This document shows, piece by piece, positions 1-8,431 of a stretch of DNA of 64,000 nucleotides. The position numbers were made by a program, and so were the translations under genes. The stretch is from Paraburkholderia sp. BCC1886. GTDB lineage: Bacteria > Pseudomonadota > Gammaproteobacteria > Burkholderiales > Burkholderiaceae. The number at the start of each line of letters is the position of its first letter. Position 1 is the first letter of the stretch. The stretch spans positions 496,001-560,000 of the forward strand of contig NZ_CAAJGK010000041.1 in the NCBI RefSeq assembly GCF_900996245.1, in the 5' to 3' direction. Under the pieces are notes generated by a model that was not told the origin of the DNA, did no database searches, and was given only the letters and a program-made list of their open reading frames with translations.

Positions 1-1
1 T

Positions 2-1210
2 GCGATCGGCCGTGACGATCCGAACGTCTGGTTCGGCGATATCGGCGCGGTGCCGGGTGTGACCGACGCGCGCGCCGCCGCGTGCACCACGCCGCTCGGC
101 CGCGCCGCCGATGCGCGCCTGCCCGGCGTGCCGTTCGTCGACGGCTCGCGGGCGGACTGCAACTGGACCGCGGAGTCCTTGCCGGGCGCGGTGCGCGCCG
201 GCCGCCTGCCCGCCGATGCGATGCCGAGCCTGCTGCGGCGCGACTACGTGGGGAATTTCAACGGCAGTTACTGGCTTACGCATCCGCAGACTCCGTTGAC
301 CGGTTTCGCGCAGGTGGTCGGGCAAACCGGCACGGTGCAAACGCTGCGTACGCGTCTCGGTCACGCGCTCGCCGGCGAACTGATGGCGACGCCGGGTGGC
401 GTGCAGCGCGCGGCGCTGGAGCAGACGGTGCTGGCGAGCGGCTCGATGTCGGCGCGGCTCTTTCTGAAGCCGGTGCTGGGCGCGGTGTGTCCGGGCGAGC
501 GGGCGGCGGGAACAGTGACGGTCGCCTCCGATCCGCTGGATCCGAAAGCGCTCGCGCAGCCGCAAAACGTCGATCTTGGACCGGCCTGCGCGGTGCTGCG
601 CCGTTGGGACGGCACGGCCAATACCGACGCGCGCGGTGCGAACCTGTGGGACGAGTTCTGGAACCGGGCGTCGACGGTGCCGGCGGTGCAGCACTTCACG
701 GTGCCGTTCGACCCGGCGCATCCGCTGAGCACGCCGGACGGTCTCGACACGGCCAATCCGGCCGTGGTGAGCGCGCTGGGCAATGCACTGGGCGCGGCGA
801 CGCTGGCGCTGCAACGCAACGGCTTTGCGCTGGATGCGACGCGTGGCGATCTGCTGCACGTGGGGCAGGGAGCGGAGCGCATTCCGCTGTACGGCGGATG
901 TGACCGGCAGGGGTATTTCACGGTGGCGTGCGACATGCAGCCGTTGAATCGCGAGGGCTACGCGCTGGATCGCGATGCGCATGGCAACAGCTATCTGCAG
1001 GTGGTGAGCTTCGGCAGCGACGGGCCGCAGGCGGATACGCTGCTGTCGACGGGCGTATCGGACGATCCGGCTTCGCCGTATTACCGCGGAACGACGCGGG
1101 CTTATGCCGGGAAGCGGTGGACGCGGTTTCCGTTCACGGCGCAGGCGCTGGAGGCGGCGGGAGGGCCGGGGGCGGTGGTGTTGAGTGGGGTGAGGGGCGG
1201 GGTGCATTGA
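2..1210 (+). CDS. Penicillin/AHL acylase family (S45) amidohydrolase, 3' part
   Basis: The frame is open from the first bases of the window to a TGA at 1208-1210, so only the last ~402 residues are visible. The fragment resembles the beta chain of N-terminal-nucleophile amidohydrolases (penicillin, aculeacin and acyl-homoserine-lactone acylases), periplasmic enzymes that cleave acyl groups from amides. The best signature is GNFNGSYWLT followed shortly by PLTGF, which in this family sits on the substrate side of the active site. The nucleophilic Ser, signal peptide and alpha chain must lie left of the window. Which acyl amide is cut cannot be told from this part. Confidence 0.75.
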   Translation, partial: AIGRDDPNVWFGDIGAVPGVTDARAAACTTPLGRAADARLPGVPFVDGSRADCNWTAESLPGAVRAGRLPADAMPSLLRRDYVGNFNGSYWLTHPQTPLTGFAQVVGQTGTVQTLRTRLGHALAGELMATPGGVQRAALEQTVLASGSMSARLFLKPVLGAVCPGERAAGTVTVASDPLDPKALAQPQNVDLGPACAVLRRWDGTANTDARGANLWDEFWNRASTVPAVQHFTVPFDPAHPLSTPDGLDTANPAVVSALGNALGAATLALQRNGFALDATRGDLLHVGQGAERIPLYGGCDRQGYFTVACDMQPLNREGYALDRDAHGNSYLQVVSFGSDGPQADTLLSTGVSDDPASPYYRGTTRAYAGKRWTRFPFTAQALEAAGGPGAVVLSGVRGGVH

Positions 1211-1264
1211 CAGGGCGGACCGCCGCCCAGCATGCCGAAACCGCAGCAAGGTCGCATTGGGTAT

Positions 1265-1313
1265 TGATACAAATCCTTGGTGTATAGCTTCTACACTCCA
1301 AGGTTTTGTATCA
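1265..1313. terminator. Long AT-rich inverted repeat between convergent genes
   Basis: A 20-22 base arm at 1265-1284 pairs with 1292-1313 around a 7-base loop. The arms share TGATACAAA, CCTTGG and TGTA, with one mismatch and a small bulge. It lies between the end of the acylase gene and the end of the exbB-like gene, so a two-way terminator is the simplest reading. The moderate GC content and lack of a clean T tract are unusual for that role. Confidence 0.5.
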
Positions 1314-1344
1314 TCAGCGGCAAGCCACCCACCACCCACACCCC

Positions 1345-2079
1345 TCACTCCAACCCGAACCCTCCCGTCCCCTTCTTCCGCGTACGCGACGACAACTGCG
1401 CGCCGGTCACGAAGTAGGCGTGCAGGCCGTGTGCGAAGCGATTCAGCTTCGTCACGATGCCATGGTTGGCACGCGTCAGCGCGTTATAGCCGAGCACCGC
1501 CGGAATCGCCACGAACAGTCCGCAGGCGGTCATGATCAGCGATTCGCCGACCGGGCCTGCCACGTGATCGATCGACGTCTGGCCCGCGGCGCCGATAGCC
1601 AGCAGCGCGTGATAAATCCCCCAGACCGTACCGAACAGTCCGACGAACGGCGCCGTACTGCCGATCGACGCAAGCACGGCTAAACCGCGTTGCAGATTCG
1701 CGACCGTGTCGTCCAGGGTGTCGCCCAGACAACGCGCGATCCAGTCGGACACGTTCAACCGGTCGTGCAGATGCGGTTGCGTAAGAAGGTGATGATCCGC
1801 CGCTTCCCGACCGGAAACAGCCAGCGCCGCGAAGGGGTTACGGGCCGCGACCGGAGCCGCCGCGTGGCCGCCCAGTTTGTCGAGCCCTTCGGCAAAATTA
1901 TCCGAATGCCAGAAGAGTCGTTCCGCGCGGCGCGTCAATCTGCGCATTCGCATCACGTCCATCGCCTTGAGCACGATGACCGTCCAGGACAGCACCGACA
2001 TGACCAGCAGCAGAAGCAGGATGCCGCGCGTGACGAAATCGCCCTGCGACCAGACGTTTTCCACACCGTAGTCTTGCAT
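1345..2079 (-). CDS. exbB: MotA/TolQ/ExbB proton channel family protein
   Basis: This 244-residue inner-membrane protein has the three-helix ExbB/TolQ layout: one helix near residues 16-38, then a long cytoplasmic loop, then two helices near 133-160 and 178-198. The second helix carries the family pattern GLFGTVWGIYHAL. ExbB works with ExbD and TonB to pass proton-motive force to outer-membrane receptors. The ATG at 2079 was preferred over one 12 codons upstream because AGGAAGAG sits just before it. No exbD or tonB is adjacent, so partners must be encoded elsewhere, and TolQ- or other MotA-like roles remain possible. The next gene upstream on this strand is a chemoreceptor. Confidence 0.8.
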   Translation of the reverse strand: MQDYGVENVWSQGDFVTRGILLLLLVMSVLSWTVIVLKAMDVMRMRRLTRRAERLFWHSDNFAEGLDKLGGHAAAPVAARNPFAALAVSGREAADHHLLTQPHLHDRLNVSDWIARCLGDTLDDTVANLQRGLAVLASIGSTAPFVGLFGTVWGIYHALLAIGAAGQTSIDHVAGPVGESLIMTACGLFVAIPAVLGYNALTRANHGIVTKLNRFAHGLHAYFVTGAQLSSRTRKKGTGGFGLE

Positions 2080-2128
2080 GGCAGTCTCTTCCTGATCGGG
2101 AACGAGACTCATCATACCGCCCCGGGTT

Positions 2129-3457
2129 TCAGGTTCCCGTGCTATCGAGCGCCTCGGTGGCCTGAGTCAGACCGGCCATGCTCGCGGCCTGCTGGTCCGA
2201 TGCCGACACGATCGACGCCATGGTCGCAGCCATCTCCTTCACCGAGTCGACGACATTCGCGATGGTCTCGCCGGCATTGCCGACCAACGCCACGCCCTGA
2301 TCGACCTGCGCCGCCGACTTGACGATCAGCGCCCGGATCTCCCGCGCGGCTTCGCCGCTGCGCGTGGCCAGACTGCGCACTTCGCTCGCCACCACGGCGA
2401 ATCCTTTGCCGGATGCACCGGCACGGGCGGCTTCCACGGCCGCGTTCAACGCGAGGATGTTGGTCTGAAAAGCGATCGCGTCGATGATCGAAACGATCTC
2501 GCCGATGGCCCTGGAACTCGCGCTGATTTCCTCCATCGTGGTGACGACCTCGCTGACCGCTTCTCCGCCTTGCAAGGCTTTGGTCACGACCGTCTGCGCG
2601 ACCTTGTCGGCGTCGCGCGCGAAGTCGGCGTTATCCACCAGCGCATTCGAGAGGCCGCCGATCGCGGAGCGCAGCGTTTGCGTCGCATCGATGCGCGAGG
2701 TGATATCGGTCGCGTACTTGACCACTTTGAACAGATCGCCGTTCTTGTCGCGAATCGGGTTGTAGCTCGCCTGAATCCACACGATGCGGCCCGCCTTGCC
2801 GATTCGCCGATAAACCCCGCTGTCGTATTCGCCACGGCCGAGCCGTTCCCAGAACGCGGCGTAGGCCGCGCCTTTGCGCTGCGCCGGTTCGACGAACATG
2901 CTGTGATGCTGGCCGACGATCTCGTCCTCGCGATAGCCCATCGCCTCGAGGAAATTGTCGTTGGCGGCGAGCACGGTGCCGTCCAGCGCGAACTCGATCA
3001 CCGCCTGGGCGCGGTCGATCGCGTCGATCTGGCCGCGATAGTCGGCGTGCCGCCTCTCTTCTTCGGTGACGTCGGTCGCATACTTCACGACCCCCACGAC
3101 GTGACCGGCACTGTTGACGACCGGGTTGTAGGTCGCCTGAATCCAGACCTCCTCGCCGTTCCTGCGCATCCGTTTGAAGACGCCGCGGTGAAACGTGCCT
3201 TGTCCCAGCACGCGCCAGAAGCCCGCGTATTCGGCGCTTTGTGCCGACTCGGCATCCACGAACATGCGGTGATGATTGCCGATGACTTCATCGGCGCTAT
3301 AGCCGAACAGGTTCAGGAAGTTCTCGTTGGCGGACAGAATCTTGCCGTCGGTGGTGAATTCGATCACTGCGTGAGCGCGGTCGAGCGCGGCCAGGCGGCC
3401 GCCGTTGGCCATCGTGTTCCGGCAGGACAGTCCGAGACTTTCCAGAAATTTCAACAT
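2129..3457 (-). CDS. Soluble double-PAS methyl-accepting chemotaxis protein
   Basis: The 442-residue product has two similar PAS domains (about 25-135 and 145-260), each containing W-I-Q-A-[ST]-Y-N-P and V-V-K-Y-A-T-D motifs. They are followed by a shortened methyl-accepting signalling domain whose hairpin tip has the conserved [18 protein letters not shown] pattern. No membrane helix is seen, so it should be cytoplasmic, like Aer- or BdlA-type PAS chemoreceptors that sense redox or a bound cofactor and control CheA. The protein stops soon after the tip, so the C-terminal half of the coiled coil is short. It ends 49 bases upstream of the exbB-like start; co-transcription is possible. Confidence 0.85.
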   Translation of the reverse strand: MLKFLESLGLSCRNTMANGGRLAALDRAHAVIEFTTDGKILSANENFLNLFGYSADEVIGNHHRMFVDAESAQSAEYAGFWRVLGQGTFHRGVFKRMRRNGEEVWIQATYNPVVNSAGHVVGVVKYATDVTEEERRHADYRGQIDAIDRAQAVIEFALDGTVLAANDNFLEAMGYREDEIVGQHHSMFVEPAQRKGAAYAAFWERLGRGEYDSGVYRRIGKAGRIVWIQASYNPIRDKNGDLFKVVKYATDITSRIDATQTLRSAIGGLSNALVDNADFARDADKVAQTVVTKALQGGEAVSEVVTTMEEISASSRAIGEIVSIIDAIAFQTNILALNAAVEAARAGASGKGFAVVASEVRSLATRSGEAAREIRALIVKSAAQVDQGVALVGNAGETIANVVDSVKEMAATMASIVSASDQQAASMAGLTQATEALDSTGT

Positions 3458-3743
3458 GTCGTTTCCAAAGGGATCGCTGGCATTCGAGGTTCTGCGTATT
3501 AACGGCGGCGTTCTGAAATTCTCCAGTACTTTTTTTGCGAAGCGGGCTAGTAGTTCTTAGGCTGTCGGCTGCGTGACCGAGCCGTCGAAGTACCGAAAGC
3601 GAGCACCGTTCGATAAAACAAAAGCGTTTCTTCGGAAATTTCAAGTTTTCGAAAGTGTTCACCCGGCTTATTCTGCAGGTTCTCCAGCGTCTGGAAGCTT
3701 GCAGACGCAACGGTCGCCGTCGAATCATCGAAAGGAGATTGCC

Positions 3744-4136
3744 ATGCCCCTAGTCCGCATTTCGCTGCTCAAAGGCAGGTCGGCCGCGCAATTGCGCGCC
3801 ATCGCCGACGGTGTTCACCAGGCGCTCGTCGAGTCCTACAACGTTCCGCTCAAGGACCGCTTCCAGATCATCGAGCAGCGCGAGTCCACGGAGATGATTT
3901 ACGACCGCGACTATCTCGACATCGAGCGCACCGACGATGTTGTCTTCGTCCACATCGTCGCCGGGCGCTGGCGCGATACCGCGACGAAGCAGGCGCTTTA
4001 CGCTGCCATTGCACAGAAACTATCGGCCGATCCGGGCCTGCGTCCGCAAGACGTGCAGGTCATCATCTCGTCCAACGACAAGGACGACTGGTCGTTCGGC
4101 AACGGGGTGGCGTCGTACATCCCGAACGCCGCGTAG
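3744..4136 (+). CDS. Tautomerase family protein
   Basis: This 130-residue protein starts Met-Pro, and in the tautomerase superfamily the exposed Pro1 is the catalytic base after Met removal. The start at 3744 is fixed by AAAGGAG at 3731-3737 and by the need for Pro at position 2; the longer open frame upstream is not used. The sequence fits the ~130-residue tautomerase_2 type rather than 60-residue 4-oxalocrotonate tautomerase. It heads a set with the DUF4865 gene and a LysR gene, all on the plus strand with short gaps, and is probably controlled by that LysR protein. The substrate is unknown. Confidence 0.85.
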   Translation: MPLVRISLLKGRSAAQLRAIADGVHQALVESYNVPLKDRFQIIEQRESTEMIYDRDYLDIERTDDVVFVHIVAGRWRDTATKQALYAAIAQKLSADPGLRPQDVQVIISSNDKDDWSFGNGVASYIPNAA

Positions 4137-4175
4137 GGCAGTGGAAACCAGTCGAGACCAGAAGGAACCGCGACC

Positions 4176-4760
4176 ATGTTCATCAAGCAATATCGGATCG
4201 ATTTGCCCGCCGACTACGACATGCAGATCATTCGCCGCCGTGTCGCCGGGAAAGGCGCGTCGTTCGACACGTTTGCCGGGCTCGGCCTCAAATGCTTTCT
4301 GATCCGCGAGAAGGGGAAGTTCGGCGCACGCAGCAATCAATATGCGCCCGTGTATTTGTGGCCGGATGTCGAGTCCATGTGGGGCTTTCTCGCCGGTCCC
4401 GCTTTTGGCGCCATCAAGGACGCGTTCGGCGTGCCACCGGTCGAGACCTGGCCAGGCTTCGCATTCGCGCGATCGAACCGGTTGAGCGACCCGGCGCTCA
4501 TCGCGTCGGTAACGCGCGAGGACGAGACCTTGTCGCCGCACACCGATCTGGTCGATCTGCGAAGGCGTGAAACGGAACAGGCATCGGATCTGATCCACCG
4601 CACCGAAGGTCCGATAGCGCGAGCCGTGGGTCTCGATCCGCACGACTGGCGGCTGGTCCGTTTCGACTATTGGGAACAGCCGCAATCCGAACTGCCCGTT
4701 CACGCCGACAGTTACGAGGTGCTGCATGTGTCGGCCCCCGCGGTCGAAGACCTGCGTTAG
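4176..4760 (+). CDS. DUF4865 family protein
   Basis: The 194-residue protein matches the DUF4865 family, which has no known activity. It begins MFIKQYRIDLP and contains the family-like stretch of aromatic residues VYLWPDVESMWGFL around residues 62-75. No signal peptide or membrane segment is seen. It starts 39 bases after the tautomerase, with AAGGAA before the ATG. DUF4865, a tautomerase and a LysR regulator recur as neighbours in proteobacteria, so the two proteins probably act on the same compound, DUF4865 perhaps as a binding or monooxygenase-like partner; that role is inference. Confidence 0.75.
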   Translation: MFIKQYRIDLPADYDMQIIRRRVAGKGASFDTFAGLGLKCFLIREKGKFGARSNQYAPVYLWPDVESMWGFLAGPAFGAIKDAFGVPPVETWPGFAFARSNRLSDPALIASVTREDETLSPHTDLVDLRRRETEQASDLIHRTEGPIARAVGLDPHDWRLVRFDYWEQPQSELPVHADSYEVLHVSAPAVEDLR

Positions 4761-4821
4761 GCCACAATGGCGGCTCTGACCATCCGCACCTGCTGCGGCA
4801 TCTCATCGGAGTAATCGAACC

Positions 4822-5715
4822 ATGACCGTGCGCACCAATCTCGACATGGACATTCTGCGGACGTTCGTCACCGGCTTCGAACTGGGTAGCTTCGCGCGCG
4901 CGGCCGACCGGCTTGGCCGCTCACAGTCCGCCGTGAGCACGCAGTTGCGCAAGCTCGAAGAACAGATCGGTCAGCCCCTCGTGCAGAAGTCGGGCAGGGG
5001 ACTCGCGCTGACCACGGCAGGCGAAGGCTTGCTGAGCTACGCAAAACGCCTGCTGGAACTCAACGACGAGGCGGTGGATACCATCCGTGGCGCGGAACTC
5101 GAAGGCTGGGTGCGGCTCGGTCTGCCTCAGGATTTCGCGGACACGTTTCTGCCGGCGGTATTGGGACGCTTCGCCAAGGCGCATCCTCGCGTGCGCGTCG
5201 AGGTGCACGTGGACCGCAGCGCGCCATTGGTCGACAAAACGATGGCCGGCAAACTGGACATGGCGCTGGTATGGGGCGACGGCGGCGCCGCGCCTCACGC
5301 GGAACAGATCGCCGAACTGCCCATAGCGTGGATCGGCAGTCCCGACTGGGCCGGCCGGTACGACGCCGGATCGGAACCGTTGCCGCTGGTCGCTTTCGAG
5401 CCGCCGTGTTCGTTCCGTTCGGCCGGCGTGGCCGCGCTCGACGAAGCGGGCATTCCGTGGCGGCTCGTTTTCACGTCCCCGAGCCTGTCGGGTCTTTGGG
5501 CGGCGGCCGATGCGGGCCTCGGCATCACCGTGCGTACGACGATCAGTTTGCCGGGCACGCTGGTCGCGCTCGATGCCAATGCGCTCGGCTTGCCATCGTT
5601 GCCGGCCATACCGCTTGCGCTTCACCGCGCGGAGGCCGAGCCCCAAGCGGCGGTTGCGAAACTCACCGACATCGTGTTGAGCACGATACAGGACGAAATC
5701 AAAAACGCGCGGTGA
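4822..5715 (+). CDS. LysR family transcriptional regulator
   Basis: The 297-residue product has an N-terminal winged helix-turn-helix at about residues 8-65, including GSFARAADRLGRSQSAVSTQ as the recognition region, and a periplasmic-binding-like effector domain from about 92 onward. Unusually for this family it lies downstream of, and in the same direction as, the tautomerase and DUF4865 genes it probably controls. It starts 61 bases after DUF4865, with GGAG upstream. A second possible Met lies nine codons in. Confidence 0.85.
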   Translation: MTVRTNLDMDILRTFVTGFELGSFARAADRLGRSQSAVSTQLRKLEEQIGQPLVQKSGRGLALTTAGEGLLSYAKRLLELNDEAVDTIRGAELEGWVRLGLPQDFADTFLPAVLGRFAKAHPRVRVEVHVDRSAPLVDKTMAGKLDMALVWGDGGAAPHAEQIAELPIAWIGSPDWAGRYDAGSEPLPLVAFEPPCSFRSAGVAALDEAGIPWRLVFTSPSLSGLWAAADAGLGITVRTTISLPGTLVALDANALGLPSLPAIPLALHRAEAEPQAAVAKLTDIVLSTIQDEIKNAR

Positions 5716-6120
5716 GGGCCAGGTCGTTCCGGGCGCGACGAACGCGACCGACAACCGCGTTGCTAGTCGACGAGACGGCGCATCTGGGCGTGTAGTGGCG
5801 AAGTTCCATCGATGGAGCTTGCCATGATCGCCATGACTGCCGCGCGCCATCCCGGCCACTATCCGGCGACATGCCTGCGCGGTTCATCGCCGCTGCGGCA
5901 CTCGCTGTCCTGACGCCGCGCGTGTCTGGCTAATTGCGCCGAACTTTAGGCCGATTAAGTAGATGCGCCACGACTCATCGCCATTCGATCTCTCGATTTG
6001 CCTGCCATAATCGCCGTGCATTTCATGGCGGCAGGACCGTTGCAATAACGCCGCGTGAAGTCACGGAATTTCTGCCTCCCGCAGGATCCCGAATCAATTC
6101 CAACAATAGCTGGAGGCTTC
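5716..6120 (+). other. Intergenic region upstream of two-partner secretion genes
   Basis: No gene is supported in these 405 bases. They contain an 18-base near-perfect palindrome at 5803-5820 with the core TCCATCGATGGA at 5806-5817. They also hold a 29-codon open frame at 5824-5913 preceded by GGAG, and a short CGTGA-AG-TCACG dyad at 6054-6065 just ahead of the exoprotein gene. The dyads may be regulatory sites for the secretion operon. Confidence 0.4.
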
Positions 6121-8388
6121 ATGAACCACGTTCCGTCGGTGTCATGTGCGGCACATCGTGTGTACCGGACCGATGTGCATCACGCACGGCCTCTAGTGTT
6201 AATGCCTGTTTTTCTCGCGATTGTCTGTTGTTCCATCCCGCCTGACTCGCAAGCCGCCGGTCTGCTGCCAGCCGGCGGAAACTTCGTGGCAGGTGCCGGC
6301 TCGATAAAAGGCAGCGGCACGACCGTGACCATCACCCAGACCTCGGGGCGCGGCGTCGTCGACTGGAACAGTTTTTCGATCGGCGGCAATAACAGCGTCG
6401 TGTTCGCCAACGGCAACGGCGCCACGCTCAACCGGGTGACGGGCGGCTCGCCGTCGCTGCTTCTCGGTTCGCTCTCCGCAAGCGGCAGCGTCTACCTCGT
6501 CAACCCGCAAGGGGTACTCGTCGGACCGAGAGGCGTCATCGCCACGACCGGGCGCTTCGTCGCCTCGACGCTCGACGTGAGCAACGACACCGCCTTCATG
6601 AACGGCTCGCCGCTGACGCTCTCGGGCAACTCCAACGCTGGCGTCGTCAATCTCGGAACCATTTCATCGAGCGGCGGCGACGTTTTCCTGATCGCGCGAA
6701 CCGCGGTCCTCAACGGGGGCACGGTCAGCGCGCCGAATGGGACGGCCGAACTGGCCGTCGCGCAACAAGTGCTGTTGCAGGATTCCTCGTCGGGTCAGCA
6801 GGTGTTCGTTCAGGCCGGCACGGGCGGAACCTTGATGACGAGCGGTGTCATCGAGGCGGCCCAGGTCAATCTGCAGGCGATGGACGGCAACATCTACGCG
6901 GTCGCCGCCAATCACGAGGCGATTCGCGCGACCGCCACCGCTACGCGCGACGGTCATGTCTGGCTGGTTGCGGGTCACGGCGAGTTACACCCGGGCGGCA
7001 CGATCGACGCCGCCAACGGCACCGTCGATATGAGCGCGGATACGCTGACTTTCCCCGCGGCCGGCATGGCGGTCACGGCAAAGCAGTGGAATATCACGAC
7101 CCCCGGTTTTACGGTCGACAGTAACGCCGCTCGCGCACTATCGGCGGGTCTTGGCAACGGCACATCGGTCGCCGTGCAAACCACGGGCAGCAGCACCCAT
7201 AGCGGCGACATTACCGTGAATGCGGGAATTGGCTGGCAGGGCAACGCCTCGCTGACGCTCGCCGCATATCGCACGCTGACGGTCGGCGCCGGTGTCACCG
7301 TGAGCAATCAGGGCGGCGGCAATCTGACGTTGCGCGCGGATGCCGCGAGCCTCGACAACGGCGGCTCGATTGCCAGCCAGGGCGTGATCGACTGGTCGCG
7401 CAGCACCGGCATCGTCAATGCGCTCTACGACATGACCGGCACCTATAGCGCGGGAACGCTGCTCGCGAACGCGGCATGGGCGGCCGCACAGGGCAGCGGG
7501 CAAATCACGCAGATTACCGCGTACAAGCTGGTCAACAACGTCGTGGATCTGCAGAACGTCTCGCAGAATCTGGCCGGCAATTACGCGCTCGGCAAGGACG
7601 TGGACGCGAGCGGCGTGACGCTCTCGCCGCTCGGCAATCACACGACGCCGTTCACCGGCCAGTTCGACGGCATGTGGCACAAGGTGCTCAACGCGAACGT
7701 GCAGATCGCCGACTTCGGCGTGGATTATTCGTCGGGTCTCTTCGGCGTCGTGGGGCAAGCCGGCGTGTTGCGCGATGTCGGCGTGGAGAATGGTTCGGTC
7801 ACCACGAGCTATTACGGTAGCGGCATTCTCGCCGGGGTCAACCTCGGGTTGATCGCCAACTCGTACACCACTGGCGTTGCCAGCGAGAACTCGCAGGAAG
7901 GCACCACCTTCGGCGGACTGGTCGGGCGCAACGAAGGCAGCATCGAGCGCTCGTGGAGCAGTGCGTCGGTATCGGGCTCGGACGCGAACGGAGGCCTCGT
8001 CGGCTACAACCTCGGTTCGATTACGCAGTCGTATGCGACGGGCAGCGTCAGCCCGATCTATTCGACGGGCTACGGGGGCGGACTGGTCGGCATCAATGAC
8101 GGCAGCGTCAGCGAGTCGTTCGCCACTGGCGCGGTCCAAACGCGGTCGATGCCCACGCACGGCGTGATCGGTTTCGGCTCGGGCACGCTCGCGTCGAACG
8201 TCTACTGGAATACGGAAACGACCGGTCAGGCCATTAGCGGCGGCACGCTACCGCCAACCAACGGATTGACGACGGCCCAGATGAGCAACCCGGCCAGCTT
8301 CGTGGGTTACGACTTCAGCCCGACCGGCGTGTGGGCAATGACGTCGGACGCGACGCATCCGGTTCTGCGCTGGCAGCTTGAGCATTGA
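6121..8388 (+). CDS. Two-partner secretion exoprotein (FHA N-terminal domain, GLUG repeats)
   Basis: The 755-residue TpsA-type protein has an extended signal peptide ending near QAA at residue 46. A haemagglutinin/haemolysin TPS domain follows (about 47-300) with the hallmark NPQG at residues 128-131. A beta-helix-like Gly/Ser/Thr-rich passenger comes next, and near residues 575-675 lie GLUG-type repeats (GLVGRNEG, GLVGYNLG, GLVGINDG). It should be exported by Sec and cross the outer membrane through the FhaC-like partner encoded next. The ATG at 6121 follows AGCTGGAGG. It is short for an FHA-type adhesin, and no toxin domain or VENN motif is visible; adhesion or biofilm function is inferred. 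Confidence 0.85.
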   Translation: MNHVPSVSCAAHRVYRTDVHHARPLVLMPVFLAIVCCSIPPDSQAAGLLPAGGNFVAGAGSIKGSGTTVTITQTSGRGVVDWNSFSIGGNNSVVFANGNGATLNRVTGGSPSLLLGSLSASGSVYLVNPQGVLVGPRGVIATTGRFVASTLDVSNDTAFMNGSPLTLSGNSNAGVVNLGTISSSGGDVFLIARTAVLNGGTVSAPNGTAELAVAQQVLLQDSSSGQQVFVQAGTGGTLMTSGVIEAAQVNLQAMDGNIYAVAANHEAIRATATATRDGHVWLVAGHGELHPGGTIDAANGTVDMSADTLTFPAAGMAVTAKQWNITTPGFTVDSNAARALSAGLGNGTSVAVQTTGSSTHSGDITVNAGIGWQGNASLTLAAYRTLTVGAGVTVSNQGGGNLTLRADAASLDNGGSIASQGVIDWSRSTGIVNALYDMTGTYSAGTLLANAAWAAAQGSGQITQITAYKLVNNVVDLQNVSQNLAGNYALGKDVDASGVTLSPLGNHTTPFTGQFDGMWHKVLNANVQIADFGVDYSSGLFGVVGQAGVLRDVGVENGSVTTSYYGSGILAGVNLGLIANSYTTGVASENSQEGTTFGGLVGRNEGSIERSWSSASVSGSDANGGLVGYNLGSITQSYATGSVSPIYSTGYGGGLVGINDGSVSESFATGAVQTRSMPTHGVIGFGSGTLASNVYWNTETTGQAISGGTLPPTNGLTTAQMSNPASFVGYDFSPTGVWAMTSDATHPVLRWQLEH

Positions 8389-8431
8389 GCTGGCCGACGA
8401 CGCGTATCTTGCAGGCCCCCCGGCAAGTGCG

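Noticed and set aside
5824..5913. 29-codon ORF with a GGAG upstream
   Set aside because: It is too short to support without conservation data; kept only as part of a low-interest finding.
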